NCBI RefSeq assembly: GCF_022751215.1
Contig: NZ_JAICDG010000008.1
Span: 303,202-367,201, forward strand
Length of the DNA stretch: 64,000 nucleotides
Source of the DNA: Actinomadura terrae
Lineage (GTDB): Bacteria; Actinomycetota; Actinomycetes; Streptosporangiales; Streptosporangiaceae
Reading direction: 5' to 3'
A model generated the notes under the pieces. That model saw only the letters and a program-made list of their open reading frames with translations, made no database searches and had not been told where the DNA came from. Position 1 is the first letter of the stretch; each line of letters starts with the position of its first letter. The translations under genes were made by a program, and so were the position numbers. Shown here in pieces: positions 1 to 8,107 of this stretch.

Positions 1-115
1 CCCTCGACATAGAACTCAAGGCCGTCCGCGAACGCTGACATCCGCGACGTACCGCTCAACAACCCGAGCGGTAATGGCTGGGTGCAGGCGGCTTCTGGCT
101 TATCTGGGACTGGTT

Positions 116-408
116 TTGTGATCCCCTCGCAGGGGCGATGAGGACGCGCGGCGCCGCTGCGCCCGACGACGCGGAGGCTGTTGCGAACCCGCGTGGGGGC
201 GATGAGGACTGGACGATCTAGTGCAGATCCTGGACGTGCTGCTGCAGTTGCGAACCCTTGTAGGGGCGATGAGGACGACCTCTGATGAACCGCGGCACGG
301 TGCTCATCCTCACGTTGCGAACCCTTGTAGGGGCGATGAGGACACGTTCCAGGGCTACATGGCGGTGTGTGTCAGTTTGTTGCGAACCCTTGTAGGGGCG
401 ATGAGGAC
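116..408 (-). CRISPR. CRISPR array, five 30-nt repeats, leader on its right
   Basis: Repeats lie at 116-145 (degenerate), 180-209 (three changes near the middle), 247-276, 314-343 and 379-408. The last three are identical and read GTTGCGAACCCTTG...GGGGCGATGAGGAC on the plus strand. Spacers are 34, 37, 37 and 35 nt and unrelated to each other. The decayed repeat is at the left end and a conserved flank lies to the right, so the array is read on the minus strand, with crRNA repeats ending in GTTCGCAAC. Repeat length and spacer size fit type I-B or type III arrays, but no cas gene lies in the window to settle the type. Confidence 0.93.
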
Positions 409-519
409 CCCATGGTAAAGCCGCTGGCTGGATGCCACGGCGACAGCCGTACATGGAGTGCGATTTCAGCGAGCCTCCGGTAGTGCACGCGACCCCGGCG
501 TGTCGCTGAAACGATCAAG
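409..519 (-). promoter_or_regulatory. CRISPR leader of the left array
   Basis: This flank directly abuts the leader-proximal repeat. Positions 410-519 match the reverse complement of 58021-58130 without gaps (25/25, then 69/85 identical). That second copy adjoins the first repeat of another array, again after one intervening base. Conservation of a non-repeat flank at the same distance from the repeat is what a leader shows. Weaker similarity continues to about 560. No protein-coding reading is convincing: the frame starting at 412 stops after 23 codons in this copy. Confidence 0.7.
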
Positions 520-589
520 GTTGACCTGGCAGCGGACACGGCTACCGCATCTCAGCGAGGCGCGGTCGCTTGTTCCTTCTTGGGGTGGG

Positions 590-604
590 CCTCCCGAAGG
601 GAGG
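590..604 (-). terminator. Short GC hairpin after the DUF397 gene
   Basis: CCTCCC-GAA-GGGAGG is a perfect 6-bp stem about 60 nt downstream of the minus-strand gene ending at 667. There is no U tract, so its role as a terminator is an inference from position. Confidence 0.35.
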
Positions 605-666
605 GGAAGCGCGGGGCGGTGGACCCGGCCGTACGCCCGCCGTCTCGGGCTGGCCTCGGTGGCCGG

Positions 667-873
667 TTAAAGGTCGAGGTTCCCAGCCTTTGCTCGCGAT
701 ACGAGCACGGTGAACGCGGTGCGGTCGATGGCCAGGTGGCCGCTGTGCGGGTTCTTGCTGTCCCTAATACTCAGGAGGGTGGCGGTTCTCGCGACCTCCA
801 CACACTGGCCGGAGCTGCCGCCGCTGTAGCTGCTCTTGCGCCACTGGACGGACGTCGTGCTGGTGATCTTCAC
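667..873 (-). CDS. DUF397 protein
   Basis: This 68-residue protein has the DUF397 pattern: WRKSSYSGG, then CVEVA, then IRDSKNP, and a C-terminal alternating hydrophobic stretch. Family members are small partners encoded beside XRE-DUF5753 regulators in actinomycetes, and some act as antagonists or cofactors of their regulator. The function of this copy is unknown. It overlaps the upstream DUF5919-like gene by 4 nt (ATGA-type junction), so the two are translationally coupled. Its usual XRE partner is not adjacent; the neighbour is a DUF5919-like protein instead. The family call is firm. Confidence 0.88.
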   Translation of the reverse strand: MKITSTTSVQWRKSSYSGGSSGQCVEVARTATLLSIRDSKNPHSGHLAIDRTAFTVLVSRAKAGNLDL

Positions 874-1463
874 GGTTCCTCCATGGGGTGTTGGTCGGTC
901 TCGGCTTGGTGATTGGCGAGTTCCCAGAGGCTGGCGACGTGGGAGGCGAACCGGTCGTAGAGGCCGTCGTCCTGAAGTCGTTTAATGTGCAGCATCGGGG
1001 AGTCGTGCCCGACCAGGCGCGCGAGGTGCGGTGTGACGAGCATCTGGTCGTCAAAGACAAATGCGCTCAGTCCGATGTGCTCGTCGCCGTAGCGCGTTTC
1101 GATGGTCGGGACGTCGCTGAGCTTGGACAACTCGTCCATCGTGACTTGGATGCGAGTGCTGACGGTCAGCGGGACCGCCTCCAGCTCTTCTCTGCGACGT
1201 GTGACCTCACTGTTCGGGTCGCCGATGAGAAAGCGGATGCGGCAACCCGCCTCTGCCTGCCTGCGCAGGACGCTGCGTAGGTTGGGCAACTCCAGCCATA
1301 GGAAGTAGTTGGTGTATCCCGCGAAGGTCAGTTCTGATTTCGCATTGCTGATCAGCCCGCGCCACACCGATTTCGGGCAGCTTGACCGGTACGGATAAAC
1401 GGCGACGATCTCGCGGTCGGCGCCGATCTTGATGTTCCTGCCGACGGTTTTGGGCCAGAGCAC
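870..1463 (-). CDS. Free-standing DUF5919-like protein
   Basis: This 197-residue protein starts at a GTG. It resembles the effector-sensing half of XRE-DUF5919 regulators: ELTFAGYTNYF early, RFLIGDPNSEV, a segment ending in IETRYGDEHIGLSAFVFDD, and a closing LHIKRLQDDGLYDRF...LW. The N-terminal helix-turn-helix that normally precedes this domain is absent. Upstream in frame there is only about 20 codons and then a terminator hairpin. It therefore cannot bind DNA by the usual route and may act with the DUF397 protein coupled to its 3' end, or be a truncated relic. The start codon is uncertain. Confidence 0.65.
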   Translation of the reverse strand: MLWPKTVGRNIKIGADREIVAVYPYRSSCPKSVWRGLISNAKSELTFAGYTNYFLWLELPNLRSVLRRQAEAGCRIRFLIGDPNSEVTRRREELEAVPLTVSTRIQVTMDELSKLSDVPTIETRYGDEHIGLSAFVFDDQMLVTPHLARLVGHDSPMLHIKRLQDDGLYDRFASHVASLWELANHQAETDQHPMEEP

Positions 1464-1518
1464 GGCCTCACCAACTCCCGGTGCCTCTTGCTCGGCTCTA
1501 CCAGTGTGCCAAGCGAAA

Positions 1519-1550
1519 GGCCCCGGCGGGAGGGAGGTCCCGCCGGGGCC
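1519..1550 (-). terminator. Strong rho-independent-like hairpin
   Basis: A 13-bp perfect inverted repeat (GGCCCCGGCGGGA / TCCCGCCGGGGCC) with a 6-nt loop lies 14 nt past the stop of the gene at 1564-1773. It separates that operon from the next minus-strand gene. Confidence 0.75.
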
Positions 1551-1563
1551 GATCGAGGGTCGG

Positions 1564-1773
1564 TCACAGGTTGAGGTCTCCGGCCTTCACTCGCCACACC
1601 AGCGCGGCGAACGCGGGGCGGCCGATGGACAGGTGACCACCTTCGGGGTTCTTGCTGTCCCTGATTCCCACAAGCGCGTAGGTCTCCGCGACCTCCACAC
1701 ACTGGCCACTCTGCCCACCGCTGTAACTGCTCTTGCGCCAGGGGCCGGACGTAAGCTTGTCGGTCGTCTTCAC
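1564..1773 (-). CDS. DUF397 protein
   Basis: This 69-residue DUF397 protein shows WRKSSYSGG, CVEVAE, GIRDSKNPEGG and a closing FAALVWRVKAGDL. It is very similar to the copy at 667-873, so the two are recent paralogues. It overlaps the 3' end of the DUF5753 half-gene by 4 nt and is the classic last gene of an XRE-DUF5753/DUF397 pair. A strong terminator follows. Expression depends on the promoter upstream of the split regulator. If translation stops at the amber codon in that regulator, coupling to this gene would depend on re-initiation at the internal start. Confidence 0.9.
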   Translation of the reverse strand: MKTTDKLTSGPWRKSSYSGGQSGQCVEVAETYALVGIRDSKNPEGGHLSIGRPAFAALVWRVKAGDLNL

Positions 1774-2276
1774 AGTTCCTCCAACGCTTTACGGATGGCG
1801 GCCGTCGACTCCTCAGCGTTCAACGCCTTGGACCTGATCAACTCAAACAGTATGCCAAGTTCGGCGACGTAATCGCCTTCGTCGATCAGACGGCCGCGCC
1901 CACCGGCGGACTCTGCGTAGACGGTGTCCGGCTCCCCAGGGGAGCACAGGATCGTGAACGTACCCTCTGGAGACAGTTCGGCGTCCTCGGGGACGATGTG
2001 GATATGCACGTGCGGCAGGTCAGCCAACGTGAGCAGATGCTCGAGCTGTGCGCGCATGACCTCGCGACCGCCGAAGGGGCGACGGAGCACAGAGGCGTCT
2101 AGCAACGCAAAGATGGCTGGGGGCTCATCCGCGTTGATGATCTCCTGACGTTCGAGTCGGGCCGTGACGAGACTTTCCAGCTTGTTCGGCTGCTGGCCGG
2201 CCTTCAGCACGGCGCGAGCGTAGTCAGGCGCCTGGAAGAGACCTGTGATCACGAAGTTCTCATAAACCTTGATCAT
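1770..2276 (-). CDS. C-terminal half of XRE-DUF5753 regulator (amber-split)
   Basis: These 168 residues are a nearly complete DUF5753 ligand/partner domain: VYENFVITGLFQAPDYARAVL at the start (typical of the family), then RLERQEI, HIHIVPEDAELSPEGTF and a closing helical tail. The frame is continuous with the upstream helix-turn-helix segment. Only an in-frame TAG at 2283-2285 separates them. The intact paralogue at 22238-23095 has GAA (Glu) at the same place and identical spacing (EG-stop-AG-MIKVYEN against EGEATIISVYEN). The half-gene has an ATG but no clear ribosome site of its own. It is either a pseudogene half or one chain of a two-chain regulator. Confidence 0.75.
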   Translation of the reverse strand: MIKVYENFVITGLFQAPDYARAVLKAGQQPNKLESLVTARLERQEIINADEPPAIFALLDASVLRRPFGGREVMRAQLEHLLTLADLPHVHIHIVPEDAELSPEGTFTILCSPGEPDTVYAESAGGRGRLIDEGDYVAELGILFELIRSKALNAEESTAAIRKALEEL

Positions 2277-2282
2277 GCCTGC

Positions 2283-2573
2283 CTAGCCCTCCGCGTCTGC
2301 GAACTCGGGGAATCCCGCTGGGAGGCCGGTCTCTTCGAGGACGCGGGGGTAGAGCGGGGTGAAGAACTGGTCCTGCTCGAACGCCCGGTCGAGGGCCTGG
2401 CAGTTCCTGCGGGTGGGGCGGCGCTGCTGGGTCTCCATGCCGCTGATCAGGCTTCCCGAGACGTGGATCTTGCTGCCAAGCGTGGGCTGTGACCAGCCCT
2501 TTTCCTCGCGGAGGCGCTTGAGGTGGTACGCGAGGTATGCACGAGCCGATTCCGACGGGTCGATCGACGGCAT
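2283..2573 (-). CDS. N-terminal half of XRE-DUF5753 regulator (HTH only)
   Basis: These 96 residues hold an XRE-type helix-turn-helix (YLAYHLKRLREEKGWSQPTL, then SGSLISGMETQQRRP) and the start of the linker, ending ...FPEFADAEG at a TAG. The ATG at 2573 is preceded by AGGGAGG at good spacing. The protein is about one third of the usual regulator (about 285 aa here, see 22238-23095), because the codon after EG is TAG rather than Glu. It should still fold as a DNA-binding domain. The region between 2574 and 2709 is the divergent promoter shared with the plus-strand operon. Confidence 0.75.
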   Translation of the reverse strand: MPSIDPSESARAYLAYHLKRLREEKGWSQPTLGSKIHVSGSLISGMETQQRRPTRRNCQALDRAFEQDQFFTPLYPRVLEETGLPAGFPEFADAEG

Positions 2574-2709
2574 GGGGGCCTCCCTGATCCGGCACGTGAC
2601 GCTGTGCTTGGGCTCAGTCGCTTGTGGAGAGCTTTGTATAGCGCAGAGTAGCCGCGAGAACACACCATCGGAGGCCAGACAGCGAAATCGGTGGCTCAGG
2701 AGACAGATC

Positions 2710-3033
2710 ATGTGCATCGACGACACGGCGGGACGAACATCGCAGCCGGGCGAACCGGGGTACGAGCGGGAAGTTTCCTGGCTTGAGGATGTGGTGAGGG
2801 CGCTCGACATGGTCGGGGGCTTCAAGACGTCCATGCGGCAGCTTTACGGCGACGGGGCCCCGTTTCTGGACGTCGTGGGTGACGGGGGAGCGCGGCTCAA
2901 GGAGACCGTCCACGTCCGGTGGGTCGGTCAGAGCCTGCGGGGCGTCTGGTCGTGGGGCGAGGACATCGCGGGCGACGGGGATCCGCAGGTGGCGGCCGAG
3001 GCGATCGGCAGGGTCGTCAGCCCCAGGATGTGA
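2710..3033 (+). CDS. Hypothetical protein, first gene of a small operon
   Basis: This 107-residue acidic/aromatic protein belongs to no family I recognise. The ATG follows CAGGAGA at good spacing. It contains a central DMVGGFKTSMRQLYGDGAPFLDV, then HVRWVGQSLRGVWSWGEDI, and no signal peptide or membrane segment. It is transcribed divergently from the split XRE gene and is followed after 7 nt by 3041-3403 and then 3400-3702, so the three look like one operon. Position next to an XRE/DUF397 cluster suggests a target or accessory of that system (inference only). Confidence 0.6.
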   Translation: MCIDDTAGRTSQPGEPGYEREVSWLEDVVRALDMVGGFKTSMRQLYGDGAPFLDVVGDGGARLKETVHVRWVGQSLRGVWSWGEDIAGDGDPQVAAEAIGRVVSPRM

Positions 3034-3040
3034 CCCGGTC

Positions 3041-3403
3041 ATGGGACGCCATGAGAAGACCCCGGGAAACCACCCTCAGCCCCCGAGCGAGGTGGAGCAG
3101 GAGGGCGGGCCCGCGACCTTCATTCCGCAGAGCGAGCGGGTCACGTTTCTGGTCCACCTGGCTCGGGAGTTCGAGGACGCGGCCGGGTTGATGACCGTGT
3201 TCGCCGTTCTCGACGGATTCGTGGTCCTGCGTGTAGTTCCCGTGCGGGCACCCCGCCGAGCGAGGACGGTCGGCTGCCTCTACCGGCACGGCCAGTGGTG
3301 GTTCTACGACGTCACGGCAGACCGGACCATCCGTCCTGCCAATGAAATCAGCGCAGCGGCAAAGGAGATCAGGACGAGCATGGAAACGGCGGTGGCGGCA
3401 TGA
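3041..3403 (+). CDS. Hypothetical protein, second gene of the operon
   Basis: This 120-residue protein is of unknown family. It has a Pro/Glu-rich N-terminus of about 30 residues and a compact domain with VTFLVHLAREFEDAAG, then GCLYRHGQWWFYDVTADRTI. It ends in a helix. There is no signal peptide. It starts 7 nt after the previous stop and overlaps the next start by 4 nt (ATGA). The operon arrangement supports that it is real. I see no catalytic motif. Confidence 0.6.
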   Translation: MGRHEKTPGNHPQPPSEVEQEGGPATFIPQSERVTFLVHLAREFEDAAGLMTVFAVLDGFVVLRVVPVRAPRRARTVGCLYRHGQWWFYDVTADRTIRPANEISAAAKEIRTSMETAVAA

Positions 3404-3702
3404 CCGAGGAGTATCCGGTCAAGAGATACGGGCTGGTGGCGCAGGTCAACGGCGTCCACGCGGATATGTGGATGATTCCCAGGTTCGCGTCCATCCTGAC
3501 CGGCGTGAACGCGGCGCGGCTGAACCGGTGGGCTGCCGCCGGGCTGCTGTCCTACCGGCAGGACGAGCCGCGTGCTCCCCGGCGGTATCTCAGGGCGGAA
3601 CTGCTGATCGTGTCCGGATTAGGCGTCAACGGAGACCCTCCGACGATCTACGCGCTGCGCCGCCACATTCGCCGCGTCCAGACGACGTCGTCCGACGCAT
3701 AA
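3400..3702 (+). CDS. Small HTH-like protein, third gene of the operon
   Basis: This 100-residue protein carries a possible MerR/excisionase-like helix-turn-helix: ASILTGVNAARLNRWAAAGL followed by a short wing (LSYRQDEPRAPRRYLRAEL). The rest is a C-terminal helix rich in Arg. The pattern of a helix, a turn at Gly-Val-Asn and a Trp in the recognition helix is typical of MerR-type domains, but there is no dimerisation coiled coil. It overlaps the upstream gene by 4 nt and is followed by a terminator. A DNA-binding role is inferred. Confidence 0.6.
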   Translation: MTEEYPVKRYGLVAQVNGVHADMWMIPRFASILTGVNAARLNRWAAAGLLSYRQDEPRAPRRYLRAELLIVSGLGVNGDPPTIYALRRHIRRVQTTSSDA

Positions 3703-3705
3703 AGC

Positions 3706-3738
3706 TGCCCGCCGTGGACAAGATTCGTCCGGCGGGCA
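3706..3738 (+). terminator. Terminator-like hairpin after the three-gene operon
   Basis: TGCCCGCCG and CGGCGGGCA form a perfect 9-bp stem with a 15-nt loop, starting 4 nt after the TAA at 3702. The rest of the gap to 4005 is GC-rich and shows no gene or clear signal. Confidence 0.6.
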
Positions 3739-4005
3739 CGGGGTCCCGGAGCCGATGTGACTGGGGAAGCGGTCCGGGACCCCATCCATCCCCGGGCGGG
3801 GGCCGCCTCGAACACCCCCGCCCAACTCGTCGGCCTACCTGCGGCGGGCGCCGGGGAGGCGAGGGGTTGGGGGTGCGGTCGCGGGGCGGCCGAGTGGGGC
3901 GCGGACGGTGCCCAGGCTGCGGACGCCAGGCAGCCCGGCCGGCATCCGGTACGGCGCGCCGCGCGTCCTATAGGTCCGGCACCGGCCTCGTGGTTACATC
4001 GCCCG

Positions 4006-4488
4006 TCACACCGGTGGCGATGGCAATCCGATGTGCGCCAGGACGATGTCGGCGACTTCGCGCACGGGAACGGTCGTCACCACTTCCAGCGTGGCCGAGG
4101 CCCGCAGCAGGGGTTCCACCGTCTCGACGTATTCAAGGGTGGCGGCGAGCTCGGCCGGGTCCTTGCCGTAGGAGTTGGTAGTGCGGGTCGAAAGCCGCTC
4201 GACCAGTACCTCTACCGGGGCGCTGAGTAGCACGATGTGGTCGAAGCACGGATAGAACAAGCCCTGATTGCGGACCGTGCCCTGCACGAACAGCGCGCCC
4301 GTCTCTGCTACGGGAGCGTCGTGCAGCAGCGTCCGGATCCGGTCCTCGCGCCACAGTCGTTCACCGTCGATTTCCTCGAGATAGTCGCCGTAGTCGGTGT
4401 CCACTGCCGGGAAGCCGCGCGACGCGAGTTCGTCCAGCAGCGTGGACTTACCGGCCCCCGACATACCTGTCACCAACACCCGCTTCAT
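4006..4488 (-). CDS. P-loop kinase / AAA-family ATPase
   Basis: This 160-residue protein has a Walker A motif, GMSGAGKST, at residues 8-16, followed by LLDELASRGFPAVDTD, the layout of shikimate/gluconate/adenylate-type kinases. Later come ALFVQGTVRNQG and HIVLLSAPVEVLVERLSTR, where the Arg pair would be the lid. The substrate cannot be told from sequence; actinomycete annotations usually leave these as AAA-family ATPases or small-molecule kinases. The gene lies 24 nt downstream of the merR-like gene at 4513-4965 on the same strand and may be the third gene of that operon. Confidence 0.7.
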   Translation of the reverse strand: MKRVLVTGMSGAGKSTLLDELASRGFPAVDTDYGDYLEEIDGERLWREDRIRTLLHDAPVAETGALFVQGTVRNQGLFYPCFDHIVLLSAPVEVLVERLSTRTTNSYGKDPAELAATLEYVETVEPLLRASATLEVVTTVPVREVADIVLAHIGLPSPPV

Positions 4489-4512
4489 GCCGCCGGAGCA
4501 TACGTGGCGGTT

Positions 4513-4965
4513 CTATGGCAGCCGGCTTGGAGCAGTGGACGGCGCGTCCACGCCGGGGAACGGCAGCGGGCACCGGGGTCGGCTTGAGCAGGCGATCAGG
4601 TCATCGCAGCCCGCGTTCAGTGCCTCGCGCAGGCTGCCCGCGATGGCCTCCAGGTCAGCGATCTTGGCTTCGACCTCGGCCAGCTTGTGCCGCGCCCGTG
4701 CGGCGAGACCGGCGTCCGGGGCCTGGTGGCGGTGGGCGCCGGTCTCCAGCAGTTCGGCGACCTCGTCCAGCGTGAATCCCAGCCGCTGCGCTGTTTTGAT
4801 CACTCGCAGCAGCGTCACCGTCTCGGCAGGGTAGAGCCGGTGGCCGCCCAGGGTCCGCTCCGGTTCGGCGATCAACCCCCGCCGCTCGTAGTAGCGCAAA
4901 GTCTGCGGGTTCACCCCGGCTGCCTGGGCGACCTGGCTGGAGCGGAGCCCCTCGTATCCGCTCAC
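4513..4965 (-). CDS. MerR-family metal-responsive regulator
   Basis: This 150-residue MerR protein has an N-terminal winged HTH (SSQVAQAAGVNPQTLRYYER, RRGLIAEPERTLGGHRLYP), a coiled-coil dimerisation helix, and a C-terminal loop GCDDLIACSSRPRCPLP. The Cys residues in that loop match the metal-binding loop of the MerR/heavy-metal branch. The start is the GTG at 4965, overlapping the upstream stop by 4 nt, with GGAGG upstream. It twists promoters with 19-20 bp spacers, and such a promoter lies at 5370-5401 ahead of its own operon. No mercury reductase or transporter is nearby, so the metal is unknown. Confidence 0.85.
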   Translation of the reverse strand: MSGYEGLRSSQVAQAAGVNPQTLRYYERRGLIAEPERTLGGHRLYPAETVTLLRVIKTAQRLGFTLDEVAELLETGAHRHQAPDAGLAARARHKLAEVEAKIADLEAIAGSLREALNAGCDDLIACSSRPRCPLPFPGVDAPSTAPSRLP

Positions 4966-5363
4966 CGGAACCGTTCCTCCGGCTTGATGCCATCTCTCTG
5001 GACGAGTTGCTCCGCCCGCTCGGCGAGCGCCGCCACGACCGGCGCGTGCTCGTCGGCGGCGGCGACCTCCAGGGTCAGTTCGCCGCTGGTCGCGGTTATC
5101 GAGAAGGTGAAGAACGAGCAGCATTCGGTCTCGCGGGCCGCCAGGTCGGCCGCGCGTCCGGCCAATTTTGGGGCGGGCCGCATACGCATCCGCACCCGTC
5201 CCGACGCGACCAGCTCCACGGCGGTGACCGCCTCGGCGAACAATGCGTCGAACTCGGCGACCCGCAATGGCTTCTGGGCCGTGGGCAGTGTGCATGCCGC
5301 CGGGGTCCAGCCCTCGTCCTGAATTGCCGGAGCCGAACCGGCCTTTCCCTGCTTGAACTCCAT
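4962..5363 (-). CDS. Cys-containing hypothetical protein coupled to MerR
   Basis: This 133-residue cytoplasmic protein is of unknown family. Cysteines occur in ACTLPTAQKPLRVAEFD near the N-terminus and in RETECCSFFTFSI in the second half, a plausible soft-metal site. It is the first gene of the merR operon and its TGA overlaps the merR GTG. The ATG at 5363 lies only 7 nt after the -10 element of the promoter at 5370-5401, so the transcript should be leaderless. A role in metal sensing or sequestration is an inference from context. Confidence 0.7.
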   Translation of the reverse strand: MEFKQGKAGSAPAIQDEGWTPAACTLPTAQKPLRVAEFDALFAEAVTAVELVASGRVRMRMRPAPKLAGRAADLAARETECCSFFTFSITATSGELTLEVAAADEHAPVVAALAERAEQLVQRDGIKPEERFR

Positions 5364-5369
5364 GAACCG

Positions 5370-5401
5370 ACGGTAAGCCTGTACCCCGGTACCGGCTGCA
5401 A
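5370..5401 (-). promoter_or_regulatory. MerR-type promoter of the merR operon
   Basis: On the minus strand, TTGCAG (5401-5396) and TACCGT (5375-5370) are separated by 20 bp. The spacer holds the dyad CCGGTAC-CGGG-GTACAGG. An over-long spacer with a GTAC...GTAC dyad is the hallmark of MerR-activated promoters. The ATG at 5363 would coincide with the transcription start. Confidence 0.7.
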
Positions 5402-5419
5402 TCCCCGGGCAAGCTCCGG

Positions 5420-5788
5420 TCAGGCGCGGTCGTGGAGGGTGATCTGGTAGCCGTCGGGGTCGGCGAAGGTGAACGTCCGGCCGAAGGGCCCGTCGATCGG
5501 CGCGGAGACGATGGTGTGACCGTCCGCGACCAGGGCGTCGTGAATGGCTTGGACGTCTGTGGCGTGGAGCCAGATCGCGGCGCCGATGCCGGGCCGGGCG
5601 GCGGATTCGAGATCGGTGCCGGGAACGATGTCGCGCAGTGCGAACGCGATCGGCTTCGTCTCGAAGACGACGGCGTGCGGAGGCCCGGTCCGCGACCGGA
5701 CGAGGCCGAGGTATCGCTCGTAGAACGCCTGCGAGGCGTCGAGGTCGCGCGCCTGGAGCGAGACGAAGTCGGGGCCGGTGACGGGCAT
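5420..5788 (-). CDS. VOC-family (glyoxalase/bleomycin-resistance fold) protein
   Basis: This 122-residue vicinal-oxygen-chelate protein has FVSLQARDLDASQAFYERYLGL at the N-terminus, the central IWLHATDVQAIHDALVADGH, and the closing TFTFADPDGYQITLHD. The start at 5788 is chosen because AAGGAG lies 6 nt upstream; the frame extends to 5830. It is divergent from the MarR gene and both starts flank a pair of MarR operators, so it is probably the regulated target. The substrate is unknown; such MarR-linked VOC proteins often act in quinone or drug stress. Confidence 0.85.
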   Translation of the reverse strand: MPVTGPDFVSLQARDLDASQAFYERYLGLVRSRTGPPHAVVFETKPIAFALRDIVPGTDLESAARPGIGAAIWLHATDVQAIHDALVADGHTIVSAPIDGPFGRTFTFADPDGYQITLHDRA

Positions 5789-5808
5789 GGTGATGCTCCT
5801 TATCATTA

Positions 5809-5853
5809 TGTCAGCTTTCTGACACAACACACGCTATGTCAGAATGCTGACAT
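5809..5853. promoter_or_regulatory. Two palindromic MarR operators
   Basis: Site 1, TGTCAG-CTTT-CTGACA, is at 5809-5824. Site 2, ATGTCAG-AATG-CTGACAT, is at 5836-5853. Both are perfect, share the half-site TGTCAG and 4-bp spacing, and lie in the divergent gap. Site 2 overlaps the MarR start codon, so autorepression is likely. Confidence 0.85.
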
Positions 5854-6307
5854 GAGTCAAGACGAGGTCGTCGACCTGCGGACGTCCCTGGGCTACCTGC
5901 TGAAAGAGGCGTCGAGCGCGCTCCGCGCGGCCATGGAGGAGGTGCTGCGGCCGCTCGGGATGAGCATCACGCACTACGCCTGCCTCGAATTGCTGGCCCA
6001 GCGACCGGGCCTGTCGAACTCCGAGCTCGCGCGGGGCGCGTTCGTGACCCGGCAGACGATGAACGTGCTGCTCCAGGCCCTGGAACGAGAGGGCTACGTG
6101 ACCAGGCCCGCGGCGGCGCCCGTCGGGAAGGCCCTTCCCGCGCGGCTCACGCCTCGCGGGCGGCGGAGCCTTGAGAAGGCGTCCGCGGCGGTCCGGTCCG
6201 TCGAGGTCAGAATGCTGGACGGCATGACCGAGGCCGAGCGGGCGGACGCGTTCCGGATTTTGCAGAGGATGATCCACTCGCTGCGCGAAGGCAACGACGG
6301 CGCATAG
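5852..6307 (+). CDS. MarR-family transcriptional regulator
   Basis: This 151-residue MarR protein has an N-terminal dimerisation helix, then a winged helix: HYACLELLAQRPGLSNSEL, ARGAFVTRQTMNVLLQALER, EGYVTRPAAAPVGKALPARLT. It closes with a helix RADAFRILQRMIHSLRE. The ATG at 5852 lies within a perfect operator half. It is divergent from the VOC gene and likely represses both. The inducer is not predictable; Cys residues are absent from the usual redox positions apart from one in helix 2. Confidence 0.9.
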   Translation: MSQDEVVDLRTSLGYLLKEASSALRAAMEEVLRPLGMSITHYACLELLAQRPGLSNSELARGAFVTRQTMNVLLQALEREGYVTRPAAAPVGKALPARLTPRGRRSLEKASAAVRSVEVRMLDGMTEAERADAFRILQRMIHSLREGNDGA

Positions 6308-6353
6308 CTCGTGCTCCGAGTGGGGGAGGATGGCCTGACTGATCGGTCGGCGG

Positions 6354-8057
<1,704 letters not shown>

Positions 8058-8107
8058 GGGCGGGTGCTCTCGCCGGCGGGTGTGGCCGCCGGCGAGAGCG
8101 GGGCGGG

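Noticed and set aside
1..115. Possible 3' end of a gene at the very left (reading LDIELKAVRER, stop at 36-38)
   Set aside because: Only 12 codons are visible and none is diagnostic.
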